64,000 nucleotides of DNA, taken from contig JAFZYY010000001.1 in assembly GCA_017616015.1 (NCBI GenBank), positions 186,001 to 250,000 on the forward strand, in the 5' to 3' direction. Positions 26,253 to 35,053 of this stretch are shown here, piece after piece. The notes below the pieces were generated by a model. The model was not told the DNA's origin. It saw only the letters and a list, made by a program, of their open reading frames with translations, and made no database searches. The position numbers and the translations under genes are program-made. The stretch's first letter is position 1. Each line of letters opens with the position of its first letter. This stretch comes from Alphaproteobacteria bacterium. GTDB lineage: Bacteria; Pseudomonadota; Alphaproteobacteria; CAAGCB01; CAG-977.

Positions 26253-27215
26253 TTAATCAAACAGGCGGTATAAAAGATTTTCCTGCTTTTCTTCCGTTGC
26301 GCAGTCATCATCTTTTTCTTCCTGACTTAAAACGGCGTCCTGTTTTTTATCGGGAGGCGTCAGCGTATAGACAACGGCGCCCAGTCTTTCTCCGTCCAAT
26401 CCGAATAAAGGCAGAGAGCCGCTGGGCAATTCAACTTCAGGCAGGACGAATTCGTTTTTATGGTCGGATAAGGAAAGAAGCTTCTTTTGCTGTTTTTTCG
26501 TCAGCACGCGGCCGGAACCTATAGAAGTTAAAAAAGCTAAATTGTTCGCCGTGCACCAACCGGAATGGCGGGGTTTATCGGTTTCTTTGCGCCGCATTTT
26601 AAACCATGCCATTTTCTTTAAACCGGCTTTGTCCAAAGCGGTGTAAATGCGTCCTGCGCCGAACGGAGCCAAAACGTCGGGCATGCCGGACACCATGCGC
26701 GTCAGTTTTTTCGATATTTTCAGGTATCCTGTTTTTTCACCGTCGATTTTTATCAAAGCGCTGTATACCAGATCCTGCGAGGGCAGACGTTCCCAAAAAC
26801 AGGCGGAGGAAGAGGCCGCCGCTTCGGCTGGCAATCTCATTCTGCCGCGATACCCTTTATCGTTTACGCGAACGAAAAAGTGCGTGTTCGGGTGATAGAA
26901 AACAAAATCCGTATCATATTCTTTGGCAAGAATATCGGCGAATTTTGAAGCGGCTCGGGCAACGCGGCGCGTGTTGCGGTCGGTTGCCGCGGCCATAAAG
27001 TCGGAATCTTTGAAAATTTTTTCGCCGGCAAAAGAGCGAAGTTCCGAACAAACCCGGCCTTCTTCCGTTCTTAAAAAGTTTTCCAAGGTTTCTCTGGGCG
27101 TCGGTTCCGCCGGAGAAGCCGCTTCGACCGTTTTGACTTTGATGACTTCCTGCGCACTCAAAGCAGAGCAGGTCAAAAGCGTTAAAGCGACCGATAGCAG
27201 AAAAATTTTTTTCAT
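26253..27215 (-). CDS. Secreted protein with a cache-like sensor domain
   Basis: The 320-residue protein begins with a signal peptide (KKIFLLSVALTLLTCSALSAQ). A domain of about 180 residues follows with DTDFVFYHPNTHFFVRVNDK-type strands, YSALIKIDGEKTGYLKISKKL and a long N-terminal helix. This arrangement resembles the double-cache ligand-binding domains of chemoreceptors and histidine kinases. There is no transmembrane segment after the domain and no signalling output, so it would be a free periplasmic binder. The C-terminus is acidic (EEKDDDCATEEKQE). It lies 18 bases downstream of valS on the same strand and may be cotranscribed. Function unknown. Confidence 0.6.
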   Translation of the reverse strand: MKKIFLLSVALTLLTCSALSAQEVIKVKTVEAASPAEPTPRETLENFLRTEEGRVCSELRSFAGEKIFKDSDFMAAATDRNTRRVARAASKFADILAKEYDTDFVFYHPNTHFFVRVNDKGYRGRMRLPAEAAASSSACFWERLPSQDLVYSALIKIDGEKTGYLKISKKLTRMVSGMPDVLAPFGAGRIYTALDKAGLKKMAWFKMRRKETDKPRHSGWCTANNLAFLTSIGSGRVLTKKQQKKLLSLSDHKNEFVLPEVELPSGSLPLFGLDGERLGAVVYTLTPPDKKQDAVLSQEEKDDDCATEEKQENLLYRLFD

Positions 27216-27233
27216 GCGGCTTCTCCATTTATT

Positions 27234-29879
27234 TTATAAAGAGCTTAAACGAACCAAAGCTCCGTTTACACTTTCCAAAGCGGTTTGCGCTTCGCTTAAA
27301 CGTGTTTTCTGCTCTTCGACGACTTTGGCGGGAGCCTTGGCAACGAAAGACTCGTTGCTTAAACGTCCCTGAATGCCGGCGATCGTCTTTTCCAGATTGG
27401 TCTTTTCTTTGTTCAGACGCTCCGTTTCTTTGGCAACGTCAATCACGCCGGCCAGAGGAAGCAGGATTTCCGCTGTTCCGAAGACAGCCTGCGCCGCGCC
27501 TTTCGCGTCGTCGGCGGAAACGGAAAGCTCGGCTTTTTCCAGACGGGCAAGCGTCTTGATTAACGTTTCAAATGTCTTCAGCCGTTGTTGTTCTTTTTCG
27601 GAAGCATTGCCTAACAGCATCGTGATTTTAGCCGACGGAGCGATGTTCATTTCCGAACGCAGAGAACGAACGGCCGCAATCAATCCGACTACCCAATCCA
27701 AATCTTCTTCCGCGGCCGCATCAATCAGATTATTCAAATCGCCCCACGGAGTCACGATCAGCATTTGATCGCGTTCGGATTTGCCCCACAGTTCTTCCGT
27801 TACAAACGGCATGATCGGGTGCAACATGATCAGAATGCGGTCAAGCACCCAGGCGGCTGTCGCGCGCGTTTCCGCTTTGGCCGTTTCATCGTCGCCGTAG
27901 AACAGCGGTTTGGCAAATTCCAGATACCAGTCGCAGAATGTTCCCCAGGCAAACTGATACGCCGCGTTTGCCGCTTCGTTGAATTTGTATTCGTCAAAAG
28001 CGGCCGTCACTTTTGCGTGCGCCTGCGCCGTCTTGGAAACGATCCACTTGTTCAAAGAATCCTTGACCGATTTCGGATCGAAGTCTTTGACGGGCTTGCA
28101 TTCGTTCATTTCGCAGAAACGGGCGGCGTTCCACAGCTTTGTGACAAAGTTGCGGTAGCCTTCGACGCGGCTTTCGCTCATCAAAACGTCGCGTCCCTGA
28201 GCCGCCATCGCCGCTAAAGTGAAGCGCATCGCATCGACACCGTACTTGTCCGCCAAAATCAGCGGATCAATCACGTTTCCTTTGGATTTTGACATCTTGC
28301 GCCCCTGTTCGTCGCGCACCAGAGCGTGAATGTAAACTGTTTTAAACGGCACTTCTTTCATAAAGTGCATGCCCAGCATCACCATACGGGCGACCCAGAA
28401 GAAAATAATGTCAAACCCCGTCACCAGAACGTTCGTCGGATAGTAGCGCTTCAGCTCGACGGTCTGATCCGGCCAGCCCAGAGTGGAAAAGGGCCAGATA
28501 CCCGAAGAAAACCAAGTGTCGAACACGTCTTCGTCCTGCGTCAGGTCTTCGTGATGACCGTAGAAGGCGTCCGCTTCCTTCTGGGCGTCCTCGGCGTTTT
28601 CCTGTACAAAGAAATGACCGTCCGGACCGTACCAGACAGGAATCTGATGTCCCCACCACAACTGACGGGAAACACACCACGGCTGAATGTTGCGCATCCA
28701 TTCGAAATACGTCTTTTCCCATGCTTTAGGCACAAACTCCATGCGGCCGTCTTCGACGACCTTAATGGCTTCTTCGGCTAATTTCGGGGCGTCGACAAAC
28801 CATTGATCGGTCAGCCACGGTTCAATGACGACGCCTGAGCGATCGCCATAGGGGATCGTCATCGGGTTGTCTTCCTCTTTGACATACAAGCCCAATGCTT
28901 TGACGTCTTCCAGCACTTTGACGCGGGCTTCCGCGGTCGACAATCCCCGATAGGCTTCCGGCACGTTTTCATTCAAGTGCGCGGTCGAATCCAGAATGTT
29001 GATCATCGGCAGATTGTGACGTTTGCCGACTTCAAAGTCGTTGAAGTCGTGCGCCGGCGTGATTTTCACGGCGCCCGTTCCTTTTTCCGGATCGGCGTGT
29101 TCGTCCGCGACGACCGGAATCGCGCGGTTGCAAATCGGAATGATCACATTTTTGCCGATAATGTCTTTATAGCGTTCGTCCTGATCGGACACGGCGACGG
29201 CCGTATCGCCGAACAGCGTTTCCGGACGCGTCGTCGCAATCGTGATAAAGCGTCCTTCCTCGTTTTCGACAGGGTAGTTGAAGTACCACATCGTTCCGAC
29301 GGTTTCGCGTTGTTCGACTTCCAGATCGGAAATCGCCGTTTGCAGTTGAGGATCCCAGTTGACCAGACGTTTTGCGCGATAAACCAGTCCGTCGCGATAG
29401 AGTTGGACAAACTCCTGACGCACGGCGCGGCACAGCCCTTCGTCCATCGTGAATCGTTCGCGCGGCCAGTCCAGAGACGCCCCCAGACGGCGCAGCTGGT
29501 TTGTGATTTGTCCGCCCGATTTGGCTTTCCATTCCCAGACTTTTTCAATAAATTTTTCGCGTCCGAGATCGTGTCTGGAAACGCCTTCCTTTGCCAACAG
29601 GCGTTCAACGACCATTTGCGTCGCAATGCCGGCGTGATCCGTTCCCGGTTGCCATAAAACGTCTTTTCCTTTCATGCGCTGATAGCGAATCAAAGAATCC
29701 TGAATGGTGAAAGTCAGAGCGTGACCGATATGCAGATTTCCCGTTACGTTCGGCGGCGGAATCATAATGCAGTAGGGTTCTTTGTTCGAATCGGGGTGGC
29801 AGGCGAAAGCGCCGGATTTTTCCCATTTTTCGTAACAAGCCGCTTCGCTTTCGGCCGGATTATACGTTTTATCTAACAT
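27234..29879 (-). CDS. valS: Valyl-tRNA synthetase
   Basis: ValRS charges tRNA-Val and edits mischarged threonine. The 881-residue class I enzyme has the HIGH motif in PPPNVTGNLHIGHALT, the editing domain (ATTRPETLFGDTAVAV), the KMSKS loop in GRKMSKSKGNVIDP and a C-terminal coiled-coil arm (TERLNKEKTNLEKTIAGIQG). It is preceded by AAGGA. Its neighbour upstream is popZ, an order often seen in Alphaproteobacteria. Confidence 0.98.
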   Translation of the reverse strand: MLDKTYNPAESEAACYEKWEKSGAFACHPDSNKEPYCIMIPPPNVTGNLHIGHALTFTIQDSLIRYQRMKGKDVLWQPGTDHAGIATQMVVERLLAKEGVSRHDLGREKFIEKVWEWKAKSGGQITNQLRRLGASLDWPRERFTMDEGLCRAVRQEFVQLYRDGLVYRAKRLVNWDPQLQTAISDLEVEQRETVGTMWYFNYPVENEEGRFITIATTRPETLFGDTAVAVSDQDERYKDIIGKNVIIPICNRAIPVVADEHADPEKGTGAVKITPAHDFNDFEVGKRHNLPMINILDSTAHLNENVPEAYRGLSTAEARVKVLEDVKALGLYVKEEDNPMTIPYGDRSGVVIEPWLTDQWFVDAPKLAEEAIKVVEDGRMEFVPKAWEKTYFEWMRNIQPWCVSRQLWWGHQIPVWYGPDGHFFVQENAEDAQKEADAFYGHHEDLTQDEDVFDTWFSSGIWPFSTLGWPDQTVELKRYYPTNVLVTGFDIIFFWVARMVMLGMHFMKEVPFKTVYIHALVRDEQGRKMSKSKGNVIDPLILADKYGVDAMRFTLAAMAAQGRDVLMSESRVEGYRNFVTKLWNAARFCEMNECKPVKDFDPKSVKDSLNKWIVSKTAQAHAKVTAAFDEYKFNEAANAAYQFAWGTFCDWYLEFAKPLFYGDDETAKAETRATAAWVLDRILIMLHPIMPFVTEELWGKSERDQMLIVTPWGDLNNLIDAAAEEDLDWVVGLIAAVRSLRSEMNIAPSAKITMLLGNASEKEQQRLKTFETLIKTLARLEKAELSVSADDAKGAAQAVFGTAEILLPLAGVIDVAKETERLNKEKTNLEKTIAGIQGRLSNESFVAKAPAKVVEEQKTRLSEAQTALESVNGALVRLSSL

Positions 29880-29903
29880 GATCGTTCCTTTTTTATCTTC
29901 TAT

Positions 29904-29940
29904 AAAAAAATATTCCTCAAGCTGTTGAGGGCTTGAGGAA
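29904..29940 (-). terminator. Intrinsic terminator of popZ
   Basis: TTCCTCAAGC (29913-29922) and GCTTGAGGAA (29931-29940) form a perfect 10-bp stem with an 8-base loop. On the minus strand ATATTTTTTT follows. It lies between popZ and valS. Confidence 0.88.
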
Positions 29941-29959
29941 ATAAAAGTGTTTCAACAGA

Positions 29960-30649
29960 TTATTTCAAATCAAGCCTGTCCATGATATGGGCGACTTCTT
30001 TCCTGACTACGCGTTCGACGATTTCGGGCAGGTGTGCGTCCAGCCATTCTTTTAAATACGGCTTTAATGTTTCGCGGACGATCGCTTCGATCGTTAAGGT
30101 GCCGTCGCCTAAGCTTAATTGTTTTTCGGCGGCAATGTCGCGCAGATGAGACAGCGATTCCGTCGCGGCCATGACGGTCGGTTCGGCCAACAGCATATCG
30201 TCTTGAATCTGCCGTTCAGCCGTTTCTTTAATTAAGTCTGTCAATGTTTCTTCTTTCATCGGTTCCTGAGGAATGACAGGTTCCGGTTTGAAATCGTCTT
30301 CTTCCTCTTCTTCGGAAGGAGTGCTCACAATCATATCCGCGGTTAAGTCCATGACCTTTTCGGCTGTTTCATCGGCAGGCAATTCGTCAGAAGAAGAATC
30401 TTTTTCAGTAATATTGAAAGATTCTTCAGGTTCTTCTGTTTCGGAGGAAGAAGCATCTTCTTGTTGTTCCGCGTTTGCAGAAGGAGTTTCCTGCTGTTCC
30501 GCGGACTTCTCCGGTTCCGCATTTTTCTGCGGTTCGGCAGGAGCTTCTTTTTCAGCCGGATTTCCGGAGGATTCTTCCTCGTCTTCAGCTAAAATATTAC
30601 GGATAGAAGCAAGAATGGCTTCCATAGACGGTTCGTTTTGTTCTGTCAT
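29960..30649 (-). CDS. popZ: Polar organising protein PopZ (DUF2497)
   Basis: PopZ self-assembles into a polar matrix that anchors the chromosome origin through ParB in Alphaproteobacteria. The ATG at 30649 gives 229 residues; a GTG at 30676 is an in-frame alternative. The three-part layout is clear. An N-terminal helix carries SMEAILASIRNILAEDE. A long acidic, proline-containing disordered middle is dominated by Glu, Ser and Pro. The C-terminal oligomerisation helices show EAIVRETLKPYLKEWLDAHL and VERVVRKEVAHIMDRL. This is a strong marker for an alphaproteobacterial origin of the window. Confidence 0.92.
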   Translation of the reverse strand: MTEQNEPSMEAILASIRNILAEDEEESSGNPAEKEAPAEPQKNAEPEKSAEQQETPSANAEQQEDASSSETEEPEESFNITEKDSSSDELPADETAEKVMDLTADMIVSTPSEEEEEDDFKPEPVIPQEPMKEETLTDLIKETAERQIQDDMLLAEPTVMAATESLSHLRDIAAEKQLSLGDGTLTIEAIVRETLKPYLKEWLDAHLPEIVERVVRKEVAHIMDRLDLK

Positions 30650-30722
30650 TTTCTGTCCATATAACTTTGTTACCACTTAAATATAACATTTCCTTAAAAA
30701 GGAGCAAGTCGATATTTTCATT

Positions 30723-32165
30723 TTAAACGTTTGATTCTGTCGGTTTTTCGTCCGGGGCAGGGGCTTCCGCCGGCTTTTCGTCCGAAGCCGGAGCCGCAGA
30801 CTGTTTTCCCGCTTTGTTGTAGCGGGCTATATCCAATCCCAAGTCGGTCGGCGTCATCATTCCCATCGCGGCGATTAACTGATAAGAAGCGTCAATCAGG
30901 TTCTTCTTTGCCGTGACGACGCTGACGCGGGCGTCCAATAATTCCTGTTCGGCATTCAGAACGTCTAAAATGGTGCGTTCTCCCGCTTGTTCTTCGTAAC
31001 GGACGCCTTCCAGAGCCAGAGCCGACGCTCGGACTTGCTCTTCCAGAGATGACAGAGAAGCCAGAACGGATTGATAATTTTCCCAGGCCTGTGTCGTCTG
31101 ACGGGCGACAGAACGTTTGACGGCGTTAATGTTAATGCGGGCTTTTCCGGCGGCATATTTGGTTTCCCGCACTTTGGAAGAGGTTGTCCCCGCATTGTAG
31201 AAAGGAACGTCTAAAACCAGTTTGACGGTCGTGTCTTCTTCCCGCGCGCGTCCCGTTTCGATGTCAACGCCGCCTACGGTCGCCGTGCCGTGAGCGCCGG
31301 CGCGCATATTCAAATAAGCGGCCTGCAATTCCAAAGTCGGATAGTGACCCGATTCCGCGATTTCGATCGAGCTCTGTGCGCTCTCAGCCTGTTTTTCGGC
31401 GGCCTGAACGGCGGGATTGCTTTTCATCGCGATTTCCAAAGCGTCTTCCAATGTTTGAGGCAACTTGGCGGCGGGAACTTCCGGTTCGTAAATTTTTTCG
31501 GGCAGTTTGCCAATCACTTTACGGTAAGCGGCATAAGCGATTTTTAAGTCGCCTTCCGCGGAAATTCTGGCGGCTACGGCCCGGGCGTGGCGCGCTTCGG
31601 ACTGAGCTACGTCCGTTTTGGTTAGTTCGCCGACGCGGAAACGATCCCGCGTATATTCCAACTGGCGCTGCAAAACGGTTTCATTATTTTGATTTAACCG
31701 GAGAACGGCCAAAGCCCGAATAACGTCCGTATAAACGATAACGGCGTTGGTCAGAGTTGTCTGTTCGATGTTTTTCAGGTTGGCACGTTCCGCTTCAAAT
31801 TGAGTTTTTGCCGTTTTTACGGAAGCCGACGTGTTAAAGCCCGAAAAAATAGGCTGAACGGCCGTGACGCCTAAAATGACGGGTCTGCTTTCTTTTTCCT
31901 GAAAAATCGGGGAGGCCTTTGTCCTTTCGTAAGAATATCCGTAAGAAGCTTCTCCGGCGACGGTCGGTTTATATCCCGACTGGCTTTGCGTGATCTTTTC
32001 ATGCACGGAACGCAGATAAGCCCTCTGCGAAAGGATTTCCGGATTGGCGGCATATGTATAGGCCAAAGCTTCCTCCAGCGTTTCCGCCTGAGCGACATTC
32101 CCTAACAGGGCAACAGACAAAGATATTCCGGACAATATTCTTTTTAAATTCGGTTGATTTGACAC
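30723..32165 (-). CDS. tolC: TolC-family outer membrane channel
   Basis: This is the outer-membrane exit duct of type I secretion and RND efflux systems. The 480-residue protein starts at GTG 32165 with GGAG upstream and has a signal peptide (SGISLSVALLGNVAQAE). Two repeats of the outer membrane efflux domain follow, with ETLEEALAYTYAANPEIL, AVQPIFSGFNTSASV, VVTAKKNLIDASYQLIAAMG and LGLDIARYNK. The C-terminal tail repeats a proline-rich APAPDEKP-type unit. The order pcm-like gene, tolC, popZ, valS is typical of Alphaproteobacteria. Confidence 0.93.
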   Translation of the reverse strand: MSNQPNLKRILSGISLSVALLGNVAQAETLEEALAYTYAANPEILSQRAYLRSVHEKITQSQSGYKPTVAGEASYGYSYERTKASPIFQEKESRPVILGVTAVQPIFSGFNTSASVKTAKTQFEAERANLKNIEQTTLTNAVIVYTDVIRALAVLRLNQNNETVLQRQLEYTRDRFRVGELTKTDVAQSEARHARAVAARISAEGDLKIAYAAYRKVIGKLPEKIYEPEVPAAKLPQTLEDALEIAMKSNPAVQAAEKQAESAQSSIEIAESGHYPTLELQAAYLNMRAGAHGTATVGGVDIETGRAREEDTTVKLVLDVPFYNAGTTSSKVRETKYAAGKARININAVKRSVARQTTQAWENYQSVLASLSSLEEQVRASALALEGVRYEEQAGERTILDVLNAEQELLDARVSVVTAKKNLIDASYQLIAAMGMMTPTDLGLDIARYNKAGKQSAAPASDEKPAEAPAPDEKPTESNV

Positions 32166-32243
32166 GGTTCACTCCATAAGTATAGGAAGCTTATACATAT
32201 TGTTCTTTTTTAACGTTAATCATGCCTGAATATCAACAACTAT

Positions 32244-32933
32244 TTAAGAAACGGTGTCAAAAATAAAACTTTTATACAGGCGGTTGCGCGGGAAACCGCT
32301 CAAATCCAAATCAAACAAAGCCGAACGGGACAGCGCGTCACCTTTTTTTATGATTTTTACGGCGTGTCCCGTGTTGCTCGGATCGTTTGATTCAACACAA
32401 ATCAACCGGCCGTTGTTCGCTAATTGCGACAGCAGTTTTTCAGGAATATGCGAAACGACGTTTTCAATAAAAATAACGTCGAAGGGCCCCTGAGAGGGAA
32501 GGCCGTCTTCGGGCGGCTGATTTAAAACCGCGACATTGTCTACTTCCGCATCAATTAAAATTTGCTGTGCCGTTTCGCACAAAGACGAATCATTTTCCAA
32601 AGCGACGACCGCCTGTGTCATGTTCGCTATTACCGCGGCGGAATATCCCGAGCCGGATTTAATGTCCAGAACGAAGTCCGTTTCTTTTAATTCGGCGGCA
32701 AGCAACAGTTTGGCAAAGATTCTCGGGGGAAAAATCAGCGTGTTTGCGTCAATGTAAATCGTTTCGTCCGCATAAGCCCGCCCTCTTAATCTTTCCGGCA
32801 GAAATTGTTCCCGCGCGACTTTTCCCATGGCGTCAAGCAAACGCGGATCGTTGATTTGATTGGGAATCAGCTGTCCCGCCAACATGTTTTCGCGCGCTCT
32901 TTTATAAGGATTTTCTATAGAAGTGTTTGCCAT
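32244..32933 (-). CDS. Protein-L-isoaspartate O-methyltransferase-like protein, active-site motif altered
   Basis: The start at 32933 (MANTSIEN) has AAGGAA eight bases upstream and is preferred to the ATG at 32954. The 229-residue protein has a PCMT-like Rossmann fold: VLDIKSGSGYSAAVIANMTQAVVALE for SAM binding, and FDVIFIENVVSHIPEKLL. The usual PCMT substrate motif (TISQP-like, just before the first strand) is replaced by TLIFPPRIFAKLL, and the GTGSGYQ consensus is changed to KSGSGYS. Isoaspartate repair is therefore doubtful. This alphaproteobacterial tolC-linked group may methylate something else or have lost activity. Confidence 0.75.
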   Translation of the reverse strand: MANTSIENPYKRARENMLAGQLIPNQINDPRLLDAMGKVAREQFLPERLRGRAYADETIYIDANTLIFPPRIFAKLLLAAELKETDFVLDIKSGSGYSAAVIANMTQAVVALENDSSLCETAQQILIDAEVDNVAVLNQPPEDGLPSQGPFDVIFIENVVSHIPEKLLSQLANNGRLICVESNDPSNTGHAVKIIKKGDALSRSALFDLDLSGFPRNRLYKSFIFDTVS

Positions 32934-33011
32934 AAGCTTTTTTCCTTGAAACATAAACTTATAACATGAAAGCCGCTTTTTTAAAAAGAAGAAAAAAGAT
33001 TCATTTTTCTA

Positions 33012-33040
33012 TTGACGCATAAGAAAACAAAGGATATAAA
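33012..33040 (+). promoter_or_regulatory. Promoter of the tRNA-Cys/tRNA-Asn unit
   Basis: TTGACG (33012-33017) and TATAAA (33035-33040) are 17 bases apart, about 30 bases ahead of the mature tRNA-Cys. Confidence 0.75.
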
Positions 33041-33069
33041 ATTCCTGTTTTAAGAGCAAACCGCTTGAG

Positions 33070-33143
33070 GGCCGAATGGCAGAATGGTTATGCAGAGGAC
33101 TGCAAATCCTTAGATATCGGTTCGATTCCGGTTTCGGCCTCCA
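33070..33143 (+). tRNA. tRNA-Cys (GCA)
   Basis: The acceptor stem GGCCGAA pairs perfectly with TTCGGCC, and the discriminator is T followed by encoded CCA. The anticodon loop reads ACTGCAAA with GCA as anticodon; the T loop is GTTCGATTC. U73 is the identity base expected of tRNA-Cys. Length is 74 with CCA. Confidence 0.97.
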
Positions 33144-33152
33144 AAAACTTTT

Positions 33153-33227
33153 TCCGCGATAGCTCAGCGGTAGAGCAATCGGCTGTTAACCGATTGGTCG
33201 TAGGTTCGAATCCTACTCGCGGAGCCA
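33153..33227 (+). tRNA. tRNA-Asn (GTT)
   Basis: The acceptor stem TCCGCGA pairs with TCGCGGA, the discriminator is G and CCA is encoded. The anticodon loop is CTGTTAA with GTT as anticodon, so this is a queuosine-type tRNA (substrate of the pathway that QueH completes). D and T arms are intact. It lies 9 bases after tRNA-Cys and shares its promoter. Confidence 0.97.
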
Positions 33228-33229
33228 AC

Positions 33230-33275
33230 AAAAATCCCGTTCCTGATTTTCAGGGACGGGTTTTTGTTTATCGGT
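33230..33275. terminator. Bidirectional terminator after the tRNAs
   Basis: A rich in A-T flank, CCCGTTCCTGA pairs with TCAGGGACGGG around TTT, followed by TTTTTG on the plus strand and preceded by A-runs that make T-runs on the minus strand. It stops the tRNA transcript and the convergent SseB-like gene ending at 33268. Confidence 0.85.
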
Positions 33276-33714
33276 ATTCCGACGTTGTTTGGCGAAAAAG
33301 AGAAAGAATCCGAATCTGATCCGGCGTCAGCAGAAAAGAAATATCGGAAAACGGATTAAGGATAACGCCTTCGCTGTTGCCGGCGTAAAAAGCTTTAATC
33401 CAACCGGAACAATGCATAAAAACGGTTTTTCCCGAAGCATAATCCGAAGGAATTTTCGTCGGATCCGAAAAAATCGGCATCAGGCGTTTGTTTTCGGAAG
33501 CCATGTAAATGACGTCCGGTCTGAAGACAGTTTGTTTTAAAATTCCTTCATTGCCGAAGGGAAGCTCATTCGCCGTCGGCGCGGCGGGAACTAAAACGTC
33601 CGTACAGCGGAAAGCTTCTAACAGCAGAACGTATTTTTCTTTGCTTTTATCTCGGAAAAAATCGATCAGACGCCGTTCCAGCAGAAGATCCGGATTAGAC
33701 GGCTTCTTCTTCAA
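33268..33714 (-). CDS. SseB-family protein
   Basis: The 148-residue protein matches the N-terminal SseB domain: LIDFFRDKSKEKYVLLLEAFRCTDVLVPAAP, LPVFSDP-like PIFSDPTKIPSDYA, and AGNSEGVILNPFSD near the end. SseB-like proteins are small soluble proteins of unclear function. The gene overlaps the end of the CorC-like gene by 20 bases, so it is probably translationally coupled to it. Confidence 0.75.
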   Translation of the reverse strand: MKKKPSNPDLLLERRLIDFFRDKSKEKYVLLLEAFRCTDVLVPAAPTANELPFGNEGILKQTVFRPDVIYMASENKRLMPIFSDPTKIPSDYASGKTVFMHCSGWIKAFYAGNSEGVILNPFSDISFLLTPDQIRILSLFRQTTSEYR

Positions 33715-35041
33715 CGTCTTCCTCTTCTTCGTTTTCCGGTTCTTTCAGAAAAGCTTTGACTTTTTTAACCCGGAAGCCGTCGATTTCCAATATTTCAAAA
33801 CGGCAGGACGGACAGTCAACCACGTCGCCGACTTTAGGTTTGCGCGCCAACAGGCCGAAAACATATCCGCCGATCGTGTCTTCCTCGTGTTCTTCCAAAG
33901 GACGCAGCCCCATGTATTCCATTGCTTCGTCCAGTAAAGTCATGCCTAAAAACTCGAAAGTTCCGTCGTCCAGACGCTTTTCGTAGACTTCGTTCGTCGT
34001 GTCGTGTTCGTCCTGAATGTCGCCGACCAATTCTTCCAAAACGTCTTCCATCGAAATCAGTCCGGACGTGCCGCCGTATTCGTCAATCACGATCGCCATG
34101 TGAATCCGGCGCCGCTTCATGGTATGCAAGACTTCGGAAACGGAGAGGCTTTCCGGCACGAACAAGACTTCGCGCAGCATTTTTGTGATGTCTTTTTCGC
34201 CTTCGTTCATCAGAACGTCACGCAAGTGAACCATGCCGACGATATTGTCTTTATCTTCGTCGCAAACGGGATAACGCGTGTGATTGCTTGTTTTGACGAT
34301 GTCAAAGTTTTCTTCATAGCTGCTTTCCAGATACAGACACTCCATATCCTGACGCGGAACCATGATTTCGCGGGCGATTTTATCGGAAAAATCGACGGCG
34401 TTTTTAATGATCTCGCTTTCCGTTTTATCAATGATGCCGCCGCGTTGGGAAGCGCCCGCAATCAGTTTGATTTCTTCTTCCGAATGAACCAGATCGCTGT
34501 TGTGAGCCGGACGAATGCCGAGCAGTTTTAAAGCGAAAGCGGCCATATTGTCAAAGATATAGATAACCGGACGGAACAGTTGGGCAAACAGATATAAAGG
34601 ACGTACGACCAACATGACGGCGGTTTCCGTTTTTTGAATGGCAATGGATTTCGGGACAAGTTCGCCGAAAACGACGTGCATTAAAGTGATGATTGTAAAA
34701 GCGACGGCAATGCTTAAAGAGTGCATTAAAATCGGGTCGTCTTTCAGCCAGGAACCGAACAGCGGATCGATAATGACGGCCAAAGCCGGTTCGCCGATCC
34801 AGCCCAAAGCCAGAGAAGCAAGCGTTATGCCCAACTGCGTCGCGCTGAGATAAGAGTCCAGGGAAGACGTGATTTTGATAGCCAGTTTTGCTTTTTTATT
34901 GCCGTGGGATTCGATTTCTTCCAGTCTGGAACGGCGGATTTTAACGATTGAAAATTCCGCCGCGACAAAGAAAGCGTTAATCGCTACGAACATAAGAGCC
35001 ATAAAAACTTTTAAAGCAGTATAAGACGAAGGAGAATCCAT
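33695..35041 (-). CDS. HlyC/CorC-family (CNNM-type) membrane protein with CBS domains
   Basis: The 448-residue protein carries an N-terminal DUF21/CNNM transmembrane domain (four hydrophobic segments to about residue 180, including FFVAAEFSIVKIRRSRLEE). A CBS pair follows (IAREIMVPRQDMECL; HTRYPVCDEDKDNIVGMVHLRDVL), with the DEYGGTSGLISMEDVLEELVGDI linker. A CorC_HlyC transporter-associated domain and an acidic tail complete it. Such proteins are implicated in magnesium or cobalt export or regulation. It shares a strand with xth upstream (12-base gap). Confidence 0.92.
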   Translation of the reverse strand: MDSPSSYTALKVFMALMFVAINAFFVAAEFSIVKIRRSRLEEIESHGNKKAKLAIKITSSLDSYLSATQLGITLASLALGWIGEPALAVIIDPLFGSWLKDDPILMHSLSIAVAFTIITLMHVVFGELVPKSIAIQKTETAVMLVVRPLYLFAQLFRPVIYIFDNMAAFALKLLGIRPAHNSDLVHSEEEIKLIAGASQRGGIIDKTESEIIKNAVDFSDKIAREIMVPRQDMECLYLESSYEENFDIVKTSNHTRYPVCDEDKDNIVGMVHLRDVLMNEGEKDITKMLREVLFVPESLSVSEVLHTMKRRRIHMAIVIDEYGGTSGLISMEDVLEELVGDIQDEHDTTNEVYEKRLDDGTFEFLGMTLLDEAMEYMGLRPLEEHEEDTIGGYVFGLLARKPKVGDVVDCPSCRFEILEIDGFRVKKVKAFLKEPENEEEEDVEEEAV

Positions 35042-35053
35042 ATTTTCCTCTGG

